52,840 nucleotides of DNA from Patescibacteria group bacterium (GCA_018609195.1 JAHCSE010000013.1:1-52840); one strand, 5' to 3'; numbered from the stretch's first letter, positions 43,723-52,715 are shown. Notes: a model not told the origin generated them from the letters alone. Translations and numbers: made by a program.

Positions 43723-45711
43723 TTAGATGTCTAAATTCTTGACCTTCTTAGCATGCGCTTGGATGAACTTTTTTCTGGGAAAAACTTCGTCTCCCATGAG
43801 GATATCAAAAATTCTGTCTGCTTGTTTGGCATTTTCAATAGTTACTTTCTTTAAAATTCGATTTTCAGGATTCATAGTAGTTTCCCAAAGTTGCTCAGGA
43901 TTCATTTCTCCTAAACCCTTATATCTTTGAATAGTTAGCCCTTCCATTCTTCCTTTGGAAGATTTTTTTATTGAACTTAAAATTTCTGCTTTATCTGCTT
44001 CAATGTAAGCATACTCTACTCTTTTTCCAGCCTGAATTCGATACAAAGGGGGCTGTGCAATATAAAGATAGCCGCTCTCAATTATTGGTTTGAAATGGCG
44101 ATAAAAAAGAGTTAAGAGCAAGGTTTTGATATGATTTCCATCTGAATCTGCATCTGCCATTAAAATAATTCGGTGGTATCTTAATTTATCTAAGTTAAAA
44201 TCATGGGCAATAGCTGTTCCCAAGGCAATGATTAAAGCTCGAATTTCTTTAGAAGCTAAAATTTTATCGAGTCTTGCCCTTTCCACATTTAAAATCTTTC
44301 CCCGTAAAGGTAAAATAGCCTGGAAACGCCTGTCTCTAGCCTGCTTACCCGAACCTCCAGCTGATTCGCCTTCGACAATATAGAGTTCAGATTCTTCTGG
44401 TTTTTTCGAGATGCAATCTGCTAGTTTTCCAGGTAGAGAAAGGCCTTCTAAAGCTCCTTTTCTTAGAACAGTTTGCCGAGCGGCTTTCGCTGCCTTTCTC
44501 GCTTTAGCCGAAAGTAAGGATTTTTCAATTATTAACTTCGCATCCTGAGGATTCCTTTCTAAAAAATCAGTTAAGCTTTCTGAAACGATGGTTTCTACTG
44601 CTAATTTCGCTTCAGGATTTCCTAATTTTGCTTTCGTCTGCCCTTCAAATTGGGGCTCTCTTAATTTTACCGATATCACTGAGGTTAATCCCTCTCTGAC
44701 ATCTTCACCATTAAGATTCTCCCCAATCTCTTTCAAATAGTCATTTCTTCCTGCATAATCATTTAAGGTTCTGGTTAAAGCCGCCCGAAAACCAGTTAAA
44801 TGAGTCCCTCCTTCTTCAGTATGAATATTATTGGCAAAACCTTCTTCATAGCTTTCATATTCTTGGGTATATTGAAAGGCAGCTTCAACTAAAATTTCCT
44901 CTTTCTCTCCAGAACAATAAAAAACATTAGGATGAACAAGATTTTGTCCTCGAACCAAATGGTTGATATAAGAGACGAGGCCCCCCTCAAAATAAAAACT
45001 GTAATCTTTTTTCTCCCCCTCTCTTTGGTCAGAAATAGTGATTCTTATTCCTTTGGTTAAATAGGCCTGTTGGCGGAGGTGATTTAAAATTCTTTTTAAA
45101 TCAAATTTAACTTCTCTGAAAATTTCAGGATCTGGTTCGAAAATAACAGTGGTGCCAGTTTGTTTGCATTTCCCGACTTTTTTCACTTTGCTCCTTGTCT
45201 TTCCTCGGGCGTATTCCTGAATATATTTAAAACCGCCTCGACAAACTTCTGCTCTCAACCATTTGGAAAGCGCACAAACTACAGATACCCCTACTCCGTG
45301 CAAACCCCCTGCTACCTGATAGGCTTTTCCTCCAAATTTAGCTCCGGCATGCAGCGTCGTCATCACTGTTTCCAGGGCTGATTTTTTTGTCTGAGGATGT
45401 TTTTCAATCGGGATTCCTCTTCCATCATCGACAGTTTTCACTTTATTTCCAGGAAACAAAGAAACTTCAATATTTTTACAGTAACCTGCCATGGCTTCAT
45501 CGGCTGCATTATCATAAACTTCCCAGACTAAATGATGAAGCCCGTCTGGGCCAGTTGAACCAATATACATTGCCGGCCTCTTTCTTACCGGTTCTAAACC
45601 CTCCAGAACATAAATGTCTTTTGCCTCATAAGTAGATTCTTTCTCCACTCTGGCTGATTTTCTCTTTCTTTCAAGCTTTCTTTTTTTTATTCTGGTTTTT
45701 TTGCGAACCAT
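43723..45711 (-). CDS. gyrB: DNA gyrase subunit B
   Basis: RKRPAMYIGSTGPDGLHHLVWEVYDNAADEAMAG, EGESAGGSGKQARDRRFQAILPLRGKILNVE. Confidence 0.96.
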   Translation of the reverse strand: MVRKKTRIKKRKLERKRKSARVEKESTYEAKDIYVLEGLEPVRKRPAMYIGSTGPDGLHHLVWEVYDNAADEAMAGYCKNIEVSLFPGNKVKTVDDGRGIPIEKHPQTKKSALETVMTTLHAGAKFGGKAYQVAGGLHGVGVSVVCALSKWLRAEVCRGGFKYIQEYARGKTRSKVKKVGKCKQTGTTVIFEPDPEIFREVKFDLKRILNHLRQQAYLTKGIRITISDQREGEKKDYSFYFEGGLVSYINHLVRGQNLVHPNVFYCSGEKEEILVEAAFQYTQEYESYEEGFANNIHTEEGGTHLTGFRAALTRTLNDYAGRNDYLKEIGENLNGEDVREGLTSVISVKLREPQFEGQTKAKLGNPEAKLAVETIVSESLTDFLERNPQDAKLIIEKSLLSAKARKAAKAARQTVLRKGALEGLSLPGKLADCISKKPEESELYIVEGESAGGSGKQARDRRFQAILPLRGKILNVERARLDKILASKEIRALIIALGTAIAHDFNLDKLRYHRIILMADADSDGNHIKTLLLTLFYRHFKPIIESGYLYIAQPPLYRIQAGKRVEYAYIEADKAEILSSIKKSSKGRMEGLTIQRYKGLGEMNPEQLWETTMNPENRILKKVTIENAKQADRIFDILMGDEVFPRKKFIQAHAKKVKNLDI

Positions 45712-45806
45712 AGAAAATCATTTTAACACCTAAACATTTAGACATCTTAACAAACGTCGTCTTTTGCTCTTTGTTTAAATGTTAAAATGCTAATATGTTT
45801 ACATTA

Positions 45807-47861
45807 TCATTTACGGACTTGCCATCCCAGTTCTTCTTCCAAATTTTTGATTATTTTATTATGAAGTCCTTCTATCTCTTTCGATGACAAGGTATGGTTT
45901 TCTGCCTGATAAATTATATGGAAGGCTAAGTTTTTTTTCCCTTCAGGCATCTCTTCTCCTTCATACATATCAAAAAGATCAACATCTCTGACCAAAAAGC
46001 CACCAGCTGTATTAATTTTATTTAAAACTTGTACCACTTTTACCCCTCTGGGAACCAAAACCGCCAAATCTCTGACAGCTGATGGATAACGAGAAAGGGG
46101 TCTGAATTCATGTTCTTCAGAAGATAGTCGAGATAACAATTCAAAATCAAGATCGAATAAAAAGATGGATACCTTAATTTTCAACTCAGTAAGTATTTTG
46201 GAGGAAATCCCTCCCAAAAAACCAATTTTTGTATGATCTATTTTGATTTCAGCTGTTTTTTTTGATTGCCAAATTGAAATTCTTGACCCCTTAGGTGTCG
46301 GCTGATACGCATCATACCAGATGTTACTAATTCCCATTTTGTTTAATAAGGAATCGATCGTTCCTTTTAATTGAGAAAAGGCCTCACTTTCAGATACAGC
46401 TTCTTTTTTGGCAACGAGACCTGTGAGCATTCTTTTTTCTTTCATTTTCGATTTTCGATAAATCTTTCCCAATTCAAAAATTCTCATTTCATCAAAGTAT
46501 CTTAAATTATCCCTGACATTTTTTAATAAATTCGGAGTCAAACTTGGCCTTAAATATTTTTGCTCTTCACTTACTGGATTTTCTATCTCAATTAAATCTT
46601 TATCTTTATAACCCAGAATTTTGCTCAATTTTTCTCCAATAAATGAATAGTTATACACTTCGGAAAATCCAGCTTCTCTGAGAGAAGTTTTCGCCAGTTC
46701 TTGCCAGAAAGAAGCGAAATTCCTTTTTGAGGGAATTAAAGAAATCTGAGGAAAGACAGCTGGAAGTTTGTTGTAACCTGAAACTCTGCCAATTTCTTCA
46801 ATTAAATCCTCAGGAAGAGAAATGTCTAATCTCCAGGTTGGAATCTCAACTAAAACTTCGTTAACTTTCGGAGATCCGACCTCCGAAAGTCGGAAGTCGA
46901 GTTTTCTTAAAATATTTTTTATTTCTCGAGGGGATATCCTTATTCCTAACAACCTCTCGACATAATCTAAATTCAATCTAATCATTTTGGGCAAAGTTTT
47001 TTTTGCATAGAAATCAACTAACCCTTGGGCTATTTTTCCTCCAACTATTTTTTGTATTAAATGAGCTACTCTGTTTACTGCAGTTTCCGTTACATTTGGG
47101 TCAATTCCATGCTCAAACCGTAAAGAGGCATCAGTTTTCAGATTTAATTTTTGAGAACCTCGGCGGATAACTTTTTGGTTAAAGTTGGCAGATTCAACAA
47201 CAATTGTATTTGTTTTTTTATCGATCTCAGCTGATACTCCTCCTTTGATTCCAGCAATAGCCAATGGTTCTTTCAAGTCAGCAATTACTAAAATATCTTT
47301 ATCTAAATCATATTTCTCTCTATCTAATGTAGTAATTTTCTCACCTTTTTTGGCAAATCTGACAATAATTTTTTTGCTCTCTAATTTCTCACCGTCAAAG
47401 GCATGAAGCGGCTGGCCGGTTTCCAGCATCACATAATTTGTAATATCAACAATATTATTAATGGGGCGCAAGCCACAAACGATCAGTCTTTCTTGAATCC
47501 ATTTTGGCGAAGGTGAAACCTTAATACCTGTAATTACTCGAGCTGTATATCGAGGGCAAGCTTCCCTATTTTTCACTTCTACCTTTATAAAATCCTTAGT
47601 TTTGTATCTGGTAGCTTGTATTTTGTATTTTGGGGTTTGAAATTTGGAATTGGTTATGGCTGCTATCTCTCTAGCAATGCCTATATGTGAGAAACAATCC
47701 GGTCCCCTATTTGGCAAAACATCAATATCTAAAATAAAATCTCCTTTACTTTTTATCACTTCTTTCATTTCAAAGCTATGCATAGTTAAAATTTCTGCCA
47801 ATTTCTCAGGCTTTGGAATTTTTGATAAGTATTCTTTGAGCCAGTTATAAGAAAATTTCAT
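45807..47861 (-). CDS. pheT: Phenylalanyl-tRNA synthetase beta subunit (lacks N-terminal EMAP-like domain)
   Basis: MKFSYNWLKEYL, ILDIDVLPNRGPDCFSHIGIAREIAA, SRYPSAVRDLAVLV. Confidence 0.94.
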   Translation of the reverse strand: MKFSYNWLKEYLSKIPKPEKLAEILTMHSFEMKEVIKSKGDFILDIDVLPNRGPDCFSHIGIAREIAAITNSKFQTPKYKIQATRYKTKDFIKVEVKNREACPRYTARVITGIKVSPSPKWIQERLIVCGLRPINNIVDITNYVMLETGQPLHAFDGEKLESKKIIVRFAKKGEKITTLDREKYDLDKDILVIADLKEPLAIAGIKGGVSAEIDKKTNTIVVESANFNQKVIRRGSQKLNLKTDASLRFEHGIDPNVTETAVNRVAHLIQKIVGGKIAQGLVDFYAKKTLPKMIRLNLDYVERLLGIRISPREIKNILRKLDFRLSEVGSPKVNEVLVEIPTWRLDISLPEDLIEEIGRVSGYNKLPAVFPQISLIPSKRNFASFWQELAKTSLREAGFSEVYNYSFIGEKLSKILGYKDKDLIEIENPVSEEQKYLRPSLTPNLLKNVRDNLRYFDEMRIFELGKIYRKSKMKEKRMLTGLVAKKEAVSESEAFSQLKGTIDSLLNKMGISNIWYDAYQPTPKGSRISIWQSKKTAEIKIDHTKIGFLGGISSKILTELKIKVSIFLFDLDFELLSRLSSEEHEFRPLSRYPSAVRDLAVLVPRGVKVVQVLNKINTAGGFLVRDVDLFDMYEGEEMPEGKKNLAFHIIYQAENHTLSSKEIEGLHNKIIKNLEEELGWQVRK

Positions 47862-47915
47862 AAACGCGATACCAATAACGAATTACGAATAGTTACGAAT
47901 ATACGAATTGCGCAG

Positions 47916-47945
47916 AAAGTATCGTGCTACGTAGCACGATACTTT
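47916..47945. repeat. Perfect 30-bp palindrome
   Basis: AAAGTATCGTGCTACGTAGCACGATACTTT equals its own reverse complement. Confidence 0.9.
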
Positions 47946-47968
47946 TGGAATTTTCTTTTGTTGACGGG

Positions 47969-48913
47969 TTAAATTCGCTTCACTCGAATTAGTCCTGAGC
48001 AAGGTAAAATCTCAATTCCGTTTTTTTCTAATTCATCCAAAAACAGATTCAGGCCAATGGAATCTGAAGACATATGGCCAGCAATAACCACATTGATGTG
48101 GGCTTTCTCAGCTTCTTCCCGATGTTTTTCTGATATATGCATACCAATAACTGTTCCTGCTCCTACCTGAGCTAATTTCTCATAAATTTCAGCTGCTCCC
48201 TCAGTTCCCCCTGTAATTTCAGTTAAAACAATTTTCCCTACTCTGTTTTCTTCAGAGCCAACAAAAATTCTGGGACCGGCTCCGATTTGAATAGCCTCTT
48301 TGTATTCTGGGATTTCTCGAAGAGATTGAATTATTTCTCCCAAGGTTTGGGGATTATCTTTTTTTAATTTTTCTTCAATAAACCTCGCTACTAAATTATC
48401 GGAAGCGGTGTGGATACACAAAAAAGGAATATTTAAGATTTTAGCCATATCCACTGCTCGGTTATGATTAGCAGGGGCAATTCCCCTGGCCACTTCCTCA
48501 ATTCTCTTTTTCAACAAACTTTCTGCAATATTGACTGGCACACCATATTGAGCCAACATATCAATCTGGAGCTGCATAACATCATCTAAACCTGCTAAGG
48601 CTTTTCCCCTGGGATGATGGGATATTACCAAATCAATATCCCCCAGCTCTTTTGCCAACAAAATTTCTTCCCCATCAATATCAATACCTGCCAAAATCTT
48701 CTTAATTTCTTTTTCTGGATCCCCAAATAAAATTCGAGTATCGGAAAAGGGAATAGTTAATCTCTCTTTGTCAAAATCTTCTTTTTGATTTGCATCCATT
48801 TTTTCATATTTTTCTTTCACTCTTCTCAAAAGTTTTTCAATCCCTTCTTTTCCCCGAAAATCAGCTTCAATCCCTTTGTTAATTGCCAAATTGTAAATTT
48901 CTTTTATGGTCAT
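47969..48913 (-). CDS. NIF3-like family protein
   Basis: IDLVISHHPRGKAL, MLAQYGVPVNIAESLLKKR, GTVIGMHISEKH, NVVIAGHMSSDSIG. Confidence 0.75.
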   Translation of the reverse strand: MTIKEIYNLAINKGIEADFRGKEGIEKLLRRVKEKYEKMDANQKEDFDKERLTIPFSDTRILFGDPEKEIKKILAGIDIDGEEILLAKELGDIDLVISHHPRGKALAGLDDVMQLQIDMLAQYGVPVNIAESLLKKRIEEVARGIAPANHNRAVDMAKILNIPFLCIHTASDNLVARFIEEKLKKDNPQTLGEIIQSLREIPEYKEAIQIGAGPRIFVGSEENRVGKIVLTEITGGTEGAAEIYEKLAQVGAGTVIGMHISEKHREEAEKAHINVVIAGHMSSDSIGLNLFLDELEKNGIEILPCSGLIRVKRI

Positions 48914-48920
48914 TTTGAAG

Positions 48921-48953
48921 TTAAAATTGGTTCAAAAATCTTAAATCGCCTGA
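48921..48953 (-). pseudogene. Orphan second copy of the pheS C-terminal tail (SGDLRFLNQF*)
   Basis: 9/10 aa identical to PheS C-terminus SGDLRFLQQF* (49004-49036), but only about 20/33 nt identical. Confidence 0.85.
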
Positions 48954-49003
48954 ACCCCGCACCAGAGCAAAGCACGGTGCGGGGCAAGTAAAACAGTCTT
49001 ATC
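48954..49003. repeat. Hairpin element between the two pheS tails
   Basis: ccccgcacc-agagcaaagcac-ggtgcgggg. Confidence 0.85.
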
Positions 49004-50053
49004 TCAAAACTGTTGTAAAAACCTAAGGTCTCCGCTATAAAACAATCTGATGTCATTGATTTTATATTTCATCATGGCTAACCTATCTAAACCCATTCCA
49101 AAGGCAAAGCCTTGCCAATTTTTGGGATTTAAACCTACTGCTTTGTACACATTCGGATGGACCATTCCAGCTCCCATCATCTCCATCCAACCAGTTTGGG
49201 AACAAGCAGAACATCCTTTTCCTTGACAATTTAAACAGCTCATATCTACTTCAAAAGAAGGTTCGGTAAAAGGAAAATAGCTTGGGCGGATGCGAATTTT
49301 TATTTGCTTCCCTCCGCCTTCGCGTGAAGCTTCGGCGGATTCAGAAAAAAATCTCTGAAAAAATTCTTGAATGATGGCTCTGAAATTAGCTGCTGAAACC
49401 TTTTTATCAATCATTAATCCTTCAACTTGATAAAAATTTACTTCGTGGGAGGCATCGGTTGCTTCATGGCGAAAAGTTCTTCCTGGCGCAATGATTCTCA
49501 AAGGAGGATTATTTTTTTCCATATAGCGAATCTGGACTGGTGAAGTCTGAGTTCTTAAGAGTAATTCACTATCTTTTAGCCAAAGCGTATTCCAGGCGTC
49601 GCGGGCCGGATGATCTTTCGGAATGTTTAAAGCATCAAAATTATACCACTCGGTCTCAATTTCCGGCCCCTCTACAACTGAAAATCCCAATGACTGAAAA
49701 ATTTCCTCAACTTTTTTCTGAACTTGAGTTAAAGGATGTAAATGACCAAAAAGAGGTCTTTTCCCAGGAATGGTAATATCGATAACCCCTGTCTCCTCGG
49801 CAGATGCGCTAATATCGCGCATTTTTTTCGCTCTCGTCTCTATCTTTTGTTTAATAAAATTTTTAAGCAAATTTGCCTCCTTTCCTACTTTCACTCTCTT
49901 TTCTTTTCTTAGGTTTTTGATTTTACTTAAAATCTGGGTAATCTTCCCGCGCTTCCCTAGATATTTTTTGAAAATAGTATCAAGTTCTTTTAAATCTCTT
50001 GTTTTCGTTATCTCCTCTTGAGCTTGTTTTTTCAGTGATTTTAAACTCGCCAT
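49004..50053 (-). CDS. pheS: Phenylalanyl-tRNA synthetase alpha subunit
   Basis: GHLHPLTQVQKKVEEIFQSLGF, FRHEATDASHEVNFYQVEGLMID, FGMGLDRLAMMKY. Confidence 0.96.
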   Translation of the reverse strand: MASLKSLKKQAQEEITKTRDLKELDTIFKKYLGKRGKITQILSKIKNLRKEKRVKVGKEANLLKNFIKQKIETRAKKMRDISASAEETGVIDITIPGKRPLFGHLHPLTQVQKKVEEIFQSLGFSVVEGPEIETEWYNFDALNIPKDHPARDAWNTLWLKDSELLLRTQTSPVQIRYMEKNNPPLRIIAPGRTFRHEATDASHEVNFYQVEGLMIDKKVSAANFRAIIQEFFQRFFSESAEASREGGGKQIKIRIRPSYFPFTEPSFEVDMSCLNCQGKGCSACSQTGWMEMMGAGMVHPNVYKAVGLNPKNWQGFAFGMGLDRLAMMKYKINDIRLFYSGDLRFLQQF

Positions 50054-50135
50054 AATAAAAAATAGCCGCAGCCTTATCTCTATTCTACCGCAAAATTAAG
50101 TTAAAATCAAGTGTTTTCTGTGGAAAAAACAAAAC

Positions 50136-50162
50136 AAAAAAGTCGCTGAATCCAGCGACTTT
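50136..50162 (-). terminator. pyrE terminator
   Basis: AAGTCGCTGGATTCAGCGACTTTTTT on minus strand. Confidence 0.75.
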
Positions 50163-50170
50163 GAACCTTT

Positions 50171-50803
50171 TTACTTGGCTTTTGAAGCTAAGTACTCTCT
50201 TCCTTTACCAACTACGATATTAATCGGGACACCTTCTTTACAAAGAGGACATTTATCTTCGGAAAAAGCATCCATTTGCACATTGGTCAGGGCAAAAAGA
50301 ACCGGTACTCCTCCTACGTCTTCTGGAGTAATCTGGCCTCGATTACACAGCACCCCAACTCCAATGACTTTTCCATTAAGTCTTCTTACGGCTTCAACCA
50401 CTTTTCTTGCTGACCCGCCGGTAGTAGGAACATCTTCGACAACCAACACTTTCTTACCAGGAACCAGTTTGTCATATCCTCGTTTGAATATCCGCCTTTT
50501 ACCTTTTTCCTCTGCAAAAACAGCTAAAACTTCTTTCTGATCAGTGGAAAGACTATTGGCAATCCACTGAGCCAAAATTACACCACCTACTGCAGGTCCC
50601 GCCACTACATCAATATCCTCATCTCTAAAATGATCGGCAATGACCTGACAAAGTTTTGCAGTACGGATGGTGGAAGGATAGACTGCATCTTTATTTACGT
50701 AAGCTGAGCCGTGCATTCCAGAAGTGTAAACAATGTGGCTATTAGTAATAATGACTCCCATTTCTTCAAAAATTTCTAAGGCTTCTCTTTCTTCCATTTT
50801 CAT
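50171..50803 (-). CDS. pyrE: Orotate phosphoribosyltransferase
   Basis: VVAGPAVGGVILAQWIA, KVLVVEDVPTTGGSARKVVEAV. Confidence 0.9.
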   Translation of the reverse strand: MKMEEREALEIFEEMGVIITNSHIVYTSGMHGSAYVNKDAVYPSTIRTAKLCQVIADHFRDEDIDVVAGPAVGGVILAQWIANSLSTDQKEVLAVFAEEKGKRRIFKRGYDKLVPGKKVLVVEDVPTTGGSARKVVEAVRRLNGKVIGVGVLCNRGQITPEDVGGVPVLFALTNVQMDAFSEDKCPLCKEGVPINIVVGKGREYLASKAK

Positions 50804-50849
50804 TCACCTCCTGGGATTTGAAATAAGACTCCGATATCACAAGTCTCTC

Positions 50850-51635
50850 CTATATCGCAGCTGCAATCTCTTCAGCGATGAGCTTTGCTGCCTCTACTGG
50901 ACTGCTAATTTCTTCTGGCGGTTTAGTGATCGGCCTGCCAATCACTAAGTAATCTACCCCAGCTTTAATGGCTTCACCAGGAGTCATTACCCGTTTTTGA
51001 TCACCTACAGCTGCCCATTTTGGTCGAACACCAGGGGTAACAACCAGAAATTCTGGCTGACAATAGTTGCGAATAGCTCGAATTTCCTGGGGTGAGGAAA
51101 TCGCTCCAGCAAGACCATTCTCTTGGGCAAGCCAAGCAAGGTGTTTAATGGCGAGTCGTTCAATCCGATCTCGCTTCACTTGAACAAGCTCTTCAGGATC
51201 GGCAATATTGAGTTCGTCATAGATCCCTAACTCCACAAGGTCTCCGTAGTCGAGACTAGTTAAAATCGTCACCCCCAGAATAAGAGGGCACGACGTACCC
51301 TGAGTTTTGGAAATTTCTTCTGCCGCTTGCTGAGCTGCTTTCATCATCGCTGAACCACCGAGACAATGAACATTAAACATCTGTACATCAAGTCGAGTAA
51401 CCGCTCTTGCAGCCCCAGCTACTGTATTAGGAATGTCTTTAAACTTCCCGTCATAGAAAATCTTTCCACCAGCTTCCTGGATTGTCTGGACAACTTTGGG
51501 CGAGCCCTCACTAGTCAGAAGCTCAAGCCCCACTTTAAATAGGCCTACGTATGGATTAAGCTCCTCCACTAGCTTCAGTGCTTTATCCAGGCTATCTACA
51601 TCCAGTGCCACAATGATCCTGTCTTTTGCTTCCAT
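50850..51635 (-). CDS. pyrF: Orotidine 5'-phosphate decarboxylase
   Basis: IIVALDVDSLDKALKLVEEL, FYDGKFKDIPNTVAGAARAV, VVTPGVRP, VIGRPITKP. Confidence 0.93.
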   Translation of the reverse strand: MEAKDRIIVALDVDSLDKALKLVEELNPYVGLFKVGLELLTSEGSPKVVQTIQEAGGKIFYDGKFKDIPNTVAGAARAVTRLDVQMFNVHCLGGSAMMKAAQQAAEEISKTQGTSCPLILGVTILTSLDYGDLVELGIYDELNIADPEELVQVKRDRIERLAIKHLAWLAQENGLAGAISSPQEIRAIRNYCQPEFLVVTPGVRPKWAAVGDQKRVMTPGEAIKAGVDYLVIGRPITKPPEEISSPVEAAKLIAEEIAAAI

Positions 51636-51833
51636 TTTCTTTTGTCCTCCTTTCAGAACTGTCTTCCCTATTCAGTTGTTAAGAAACAACCTCCTGTTGT
51701 TTTTCTACACAAATTAAAAAAGTCTGTCAAGTAAAGATCTTTTTCATAAAACTTGACAATTTAGGATTTTTTAATCAATATAGATTTAGAGGGAAACATT
51801 GTTCTTAAACAATTTAATAAAGGAGGGAAGGTA

Positions 51834-52703
51834 ATGAAAGAACTGATTGAGGAGTTTCTCAGTTTTCTCAAGACCGAGCGAGCAGCAGCTGAGAATACGG
51901 TTTCAAGCTATAGAGGAGATTTAAGACAATTTTCAAGTTTTTGCAGTAATCAATCTTTGACAGCAGTGACTCCAGAAATCCTCCAGGATTATCAGAATTG
52001 GTTGAAAAGAAAAGGTTTTGTCAGCTCAACAATAGCTCGGAAATTCGCCAGCCTAAGATCTTTCTTTAATTATTTGACAGCAGAAGGAATAATAAAGGGA
52101 AATCCAGCAGAGAAGGTCGCTATCCCTCAAAATGATACCAGAACAATTTCTCGGCTGTTAACTAATGAAGAAATAAAAAGGCTTTTGGAAATTCCAGCTA
52201 AACTTTCTACCCCCAAAGCAATAAGAGATTTAGCGATATTAGAATTAATTCTGGGCACAGGAATTCGAGCAAACGAACTGGCATCTCTTAATGTAGAGAT
52301 GGTCAATCTAGATCCCGAGAATCCATATCTCTCAGTCGATAAAAAGGGCAAGGTGAGGAAAATTCCTATCCCTTCTCAGACAGCTGAAGATCTCCAGCAA
52401 TATTTAAAAGAGGTAAGGCCAGCCTTGGCTATTTACCACCCCAAGGCGCAGGCTCTCTTTCTGAATCAAAGCCGATGGCGATGGGGTGAAAGACTGACTC
52501 GCCAAGGTGTCTGGATAATAATTCGAGGGTGTGCTCGGGCAGCTGGGTTAGAAGGTAAGGTAACTCCTGAAACTTTAAGACATAGCTTTGCTGCTCGGCA
52601 ATTAGCTCTTGGAGTCTCTTTGAAAAAGCTCCAGGAATTACTTGGCCATACTTTTCCCTACACTACTTCCCTTTTACAGGAAAAACTCCAGGTTCATAGT
52701 TAG
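51834..52703 (+). CDS. XerC/D-like tyrosine recombinase family protein, catalytic Tyr apparently missing
   Basis: GTGIRANELASL, TPETLRHSFAARQLALG, LQELLGHTFPYTTSLLQEKL*. Confidence 0.85.
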   Translation: MKELIEEFLSFLKTERAAAENTVSSYRGDLRQFSSFCSNQSLTAVTPEILQDYQNWLKRKGFVSSTIARKFASLRSFFNYLTAEGIIKGNPAEKVAIPQNDTRTISRLLTNEEIKRLLEIPAKLSTPKAIRDLAILELILGTGIRANELASLNVEMVNLDPENPYLSVDKKGKVRKIPIPSQTAEDLQQYLKEVRPALAIYHPKAQALFLNQSRWRWGERLTRQGVWIIIRGCARAAGLEGKVTPETLRHSFAARQLALGVSLKKLQELLGHTFPYTTSLLQEKLQVHS

Positions 52704-52715
52704 GCCACTGAAGCC

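Noticed and set aside
43527-43818. Programmed translational bypassing (T4 gene 60 or mitochondrial byp-like)
   Set aside because: The upstream copy already gives a complete C-terminus and stop, so skipping the element is not needed.
4076-49036. Tail duplications as a diversity-generating retroelement (VR/TR)
   Set aside because: No reverse transcriptase is visible, targets are housekeeping genes, differences are synonymous third-position changes rather than adenine-specific, and four unrelated genes are involved.
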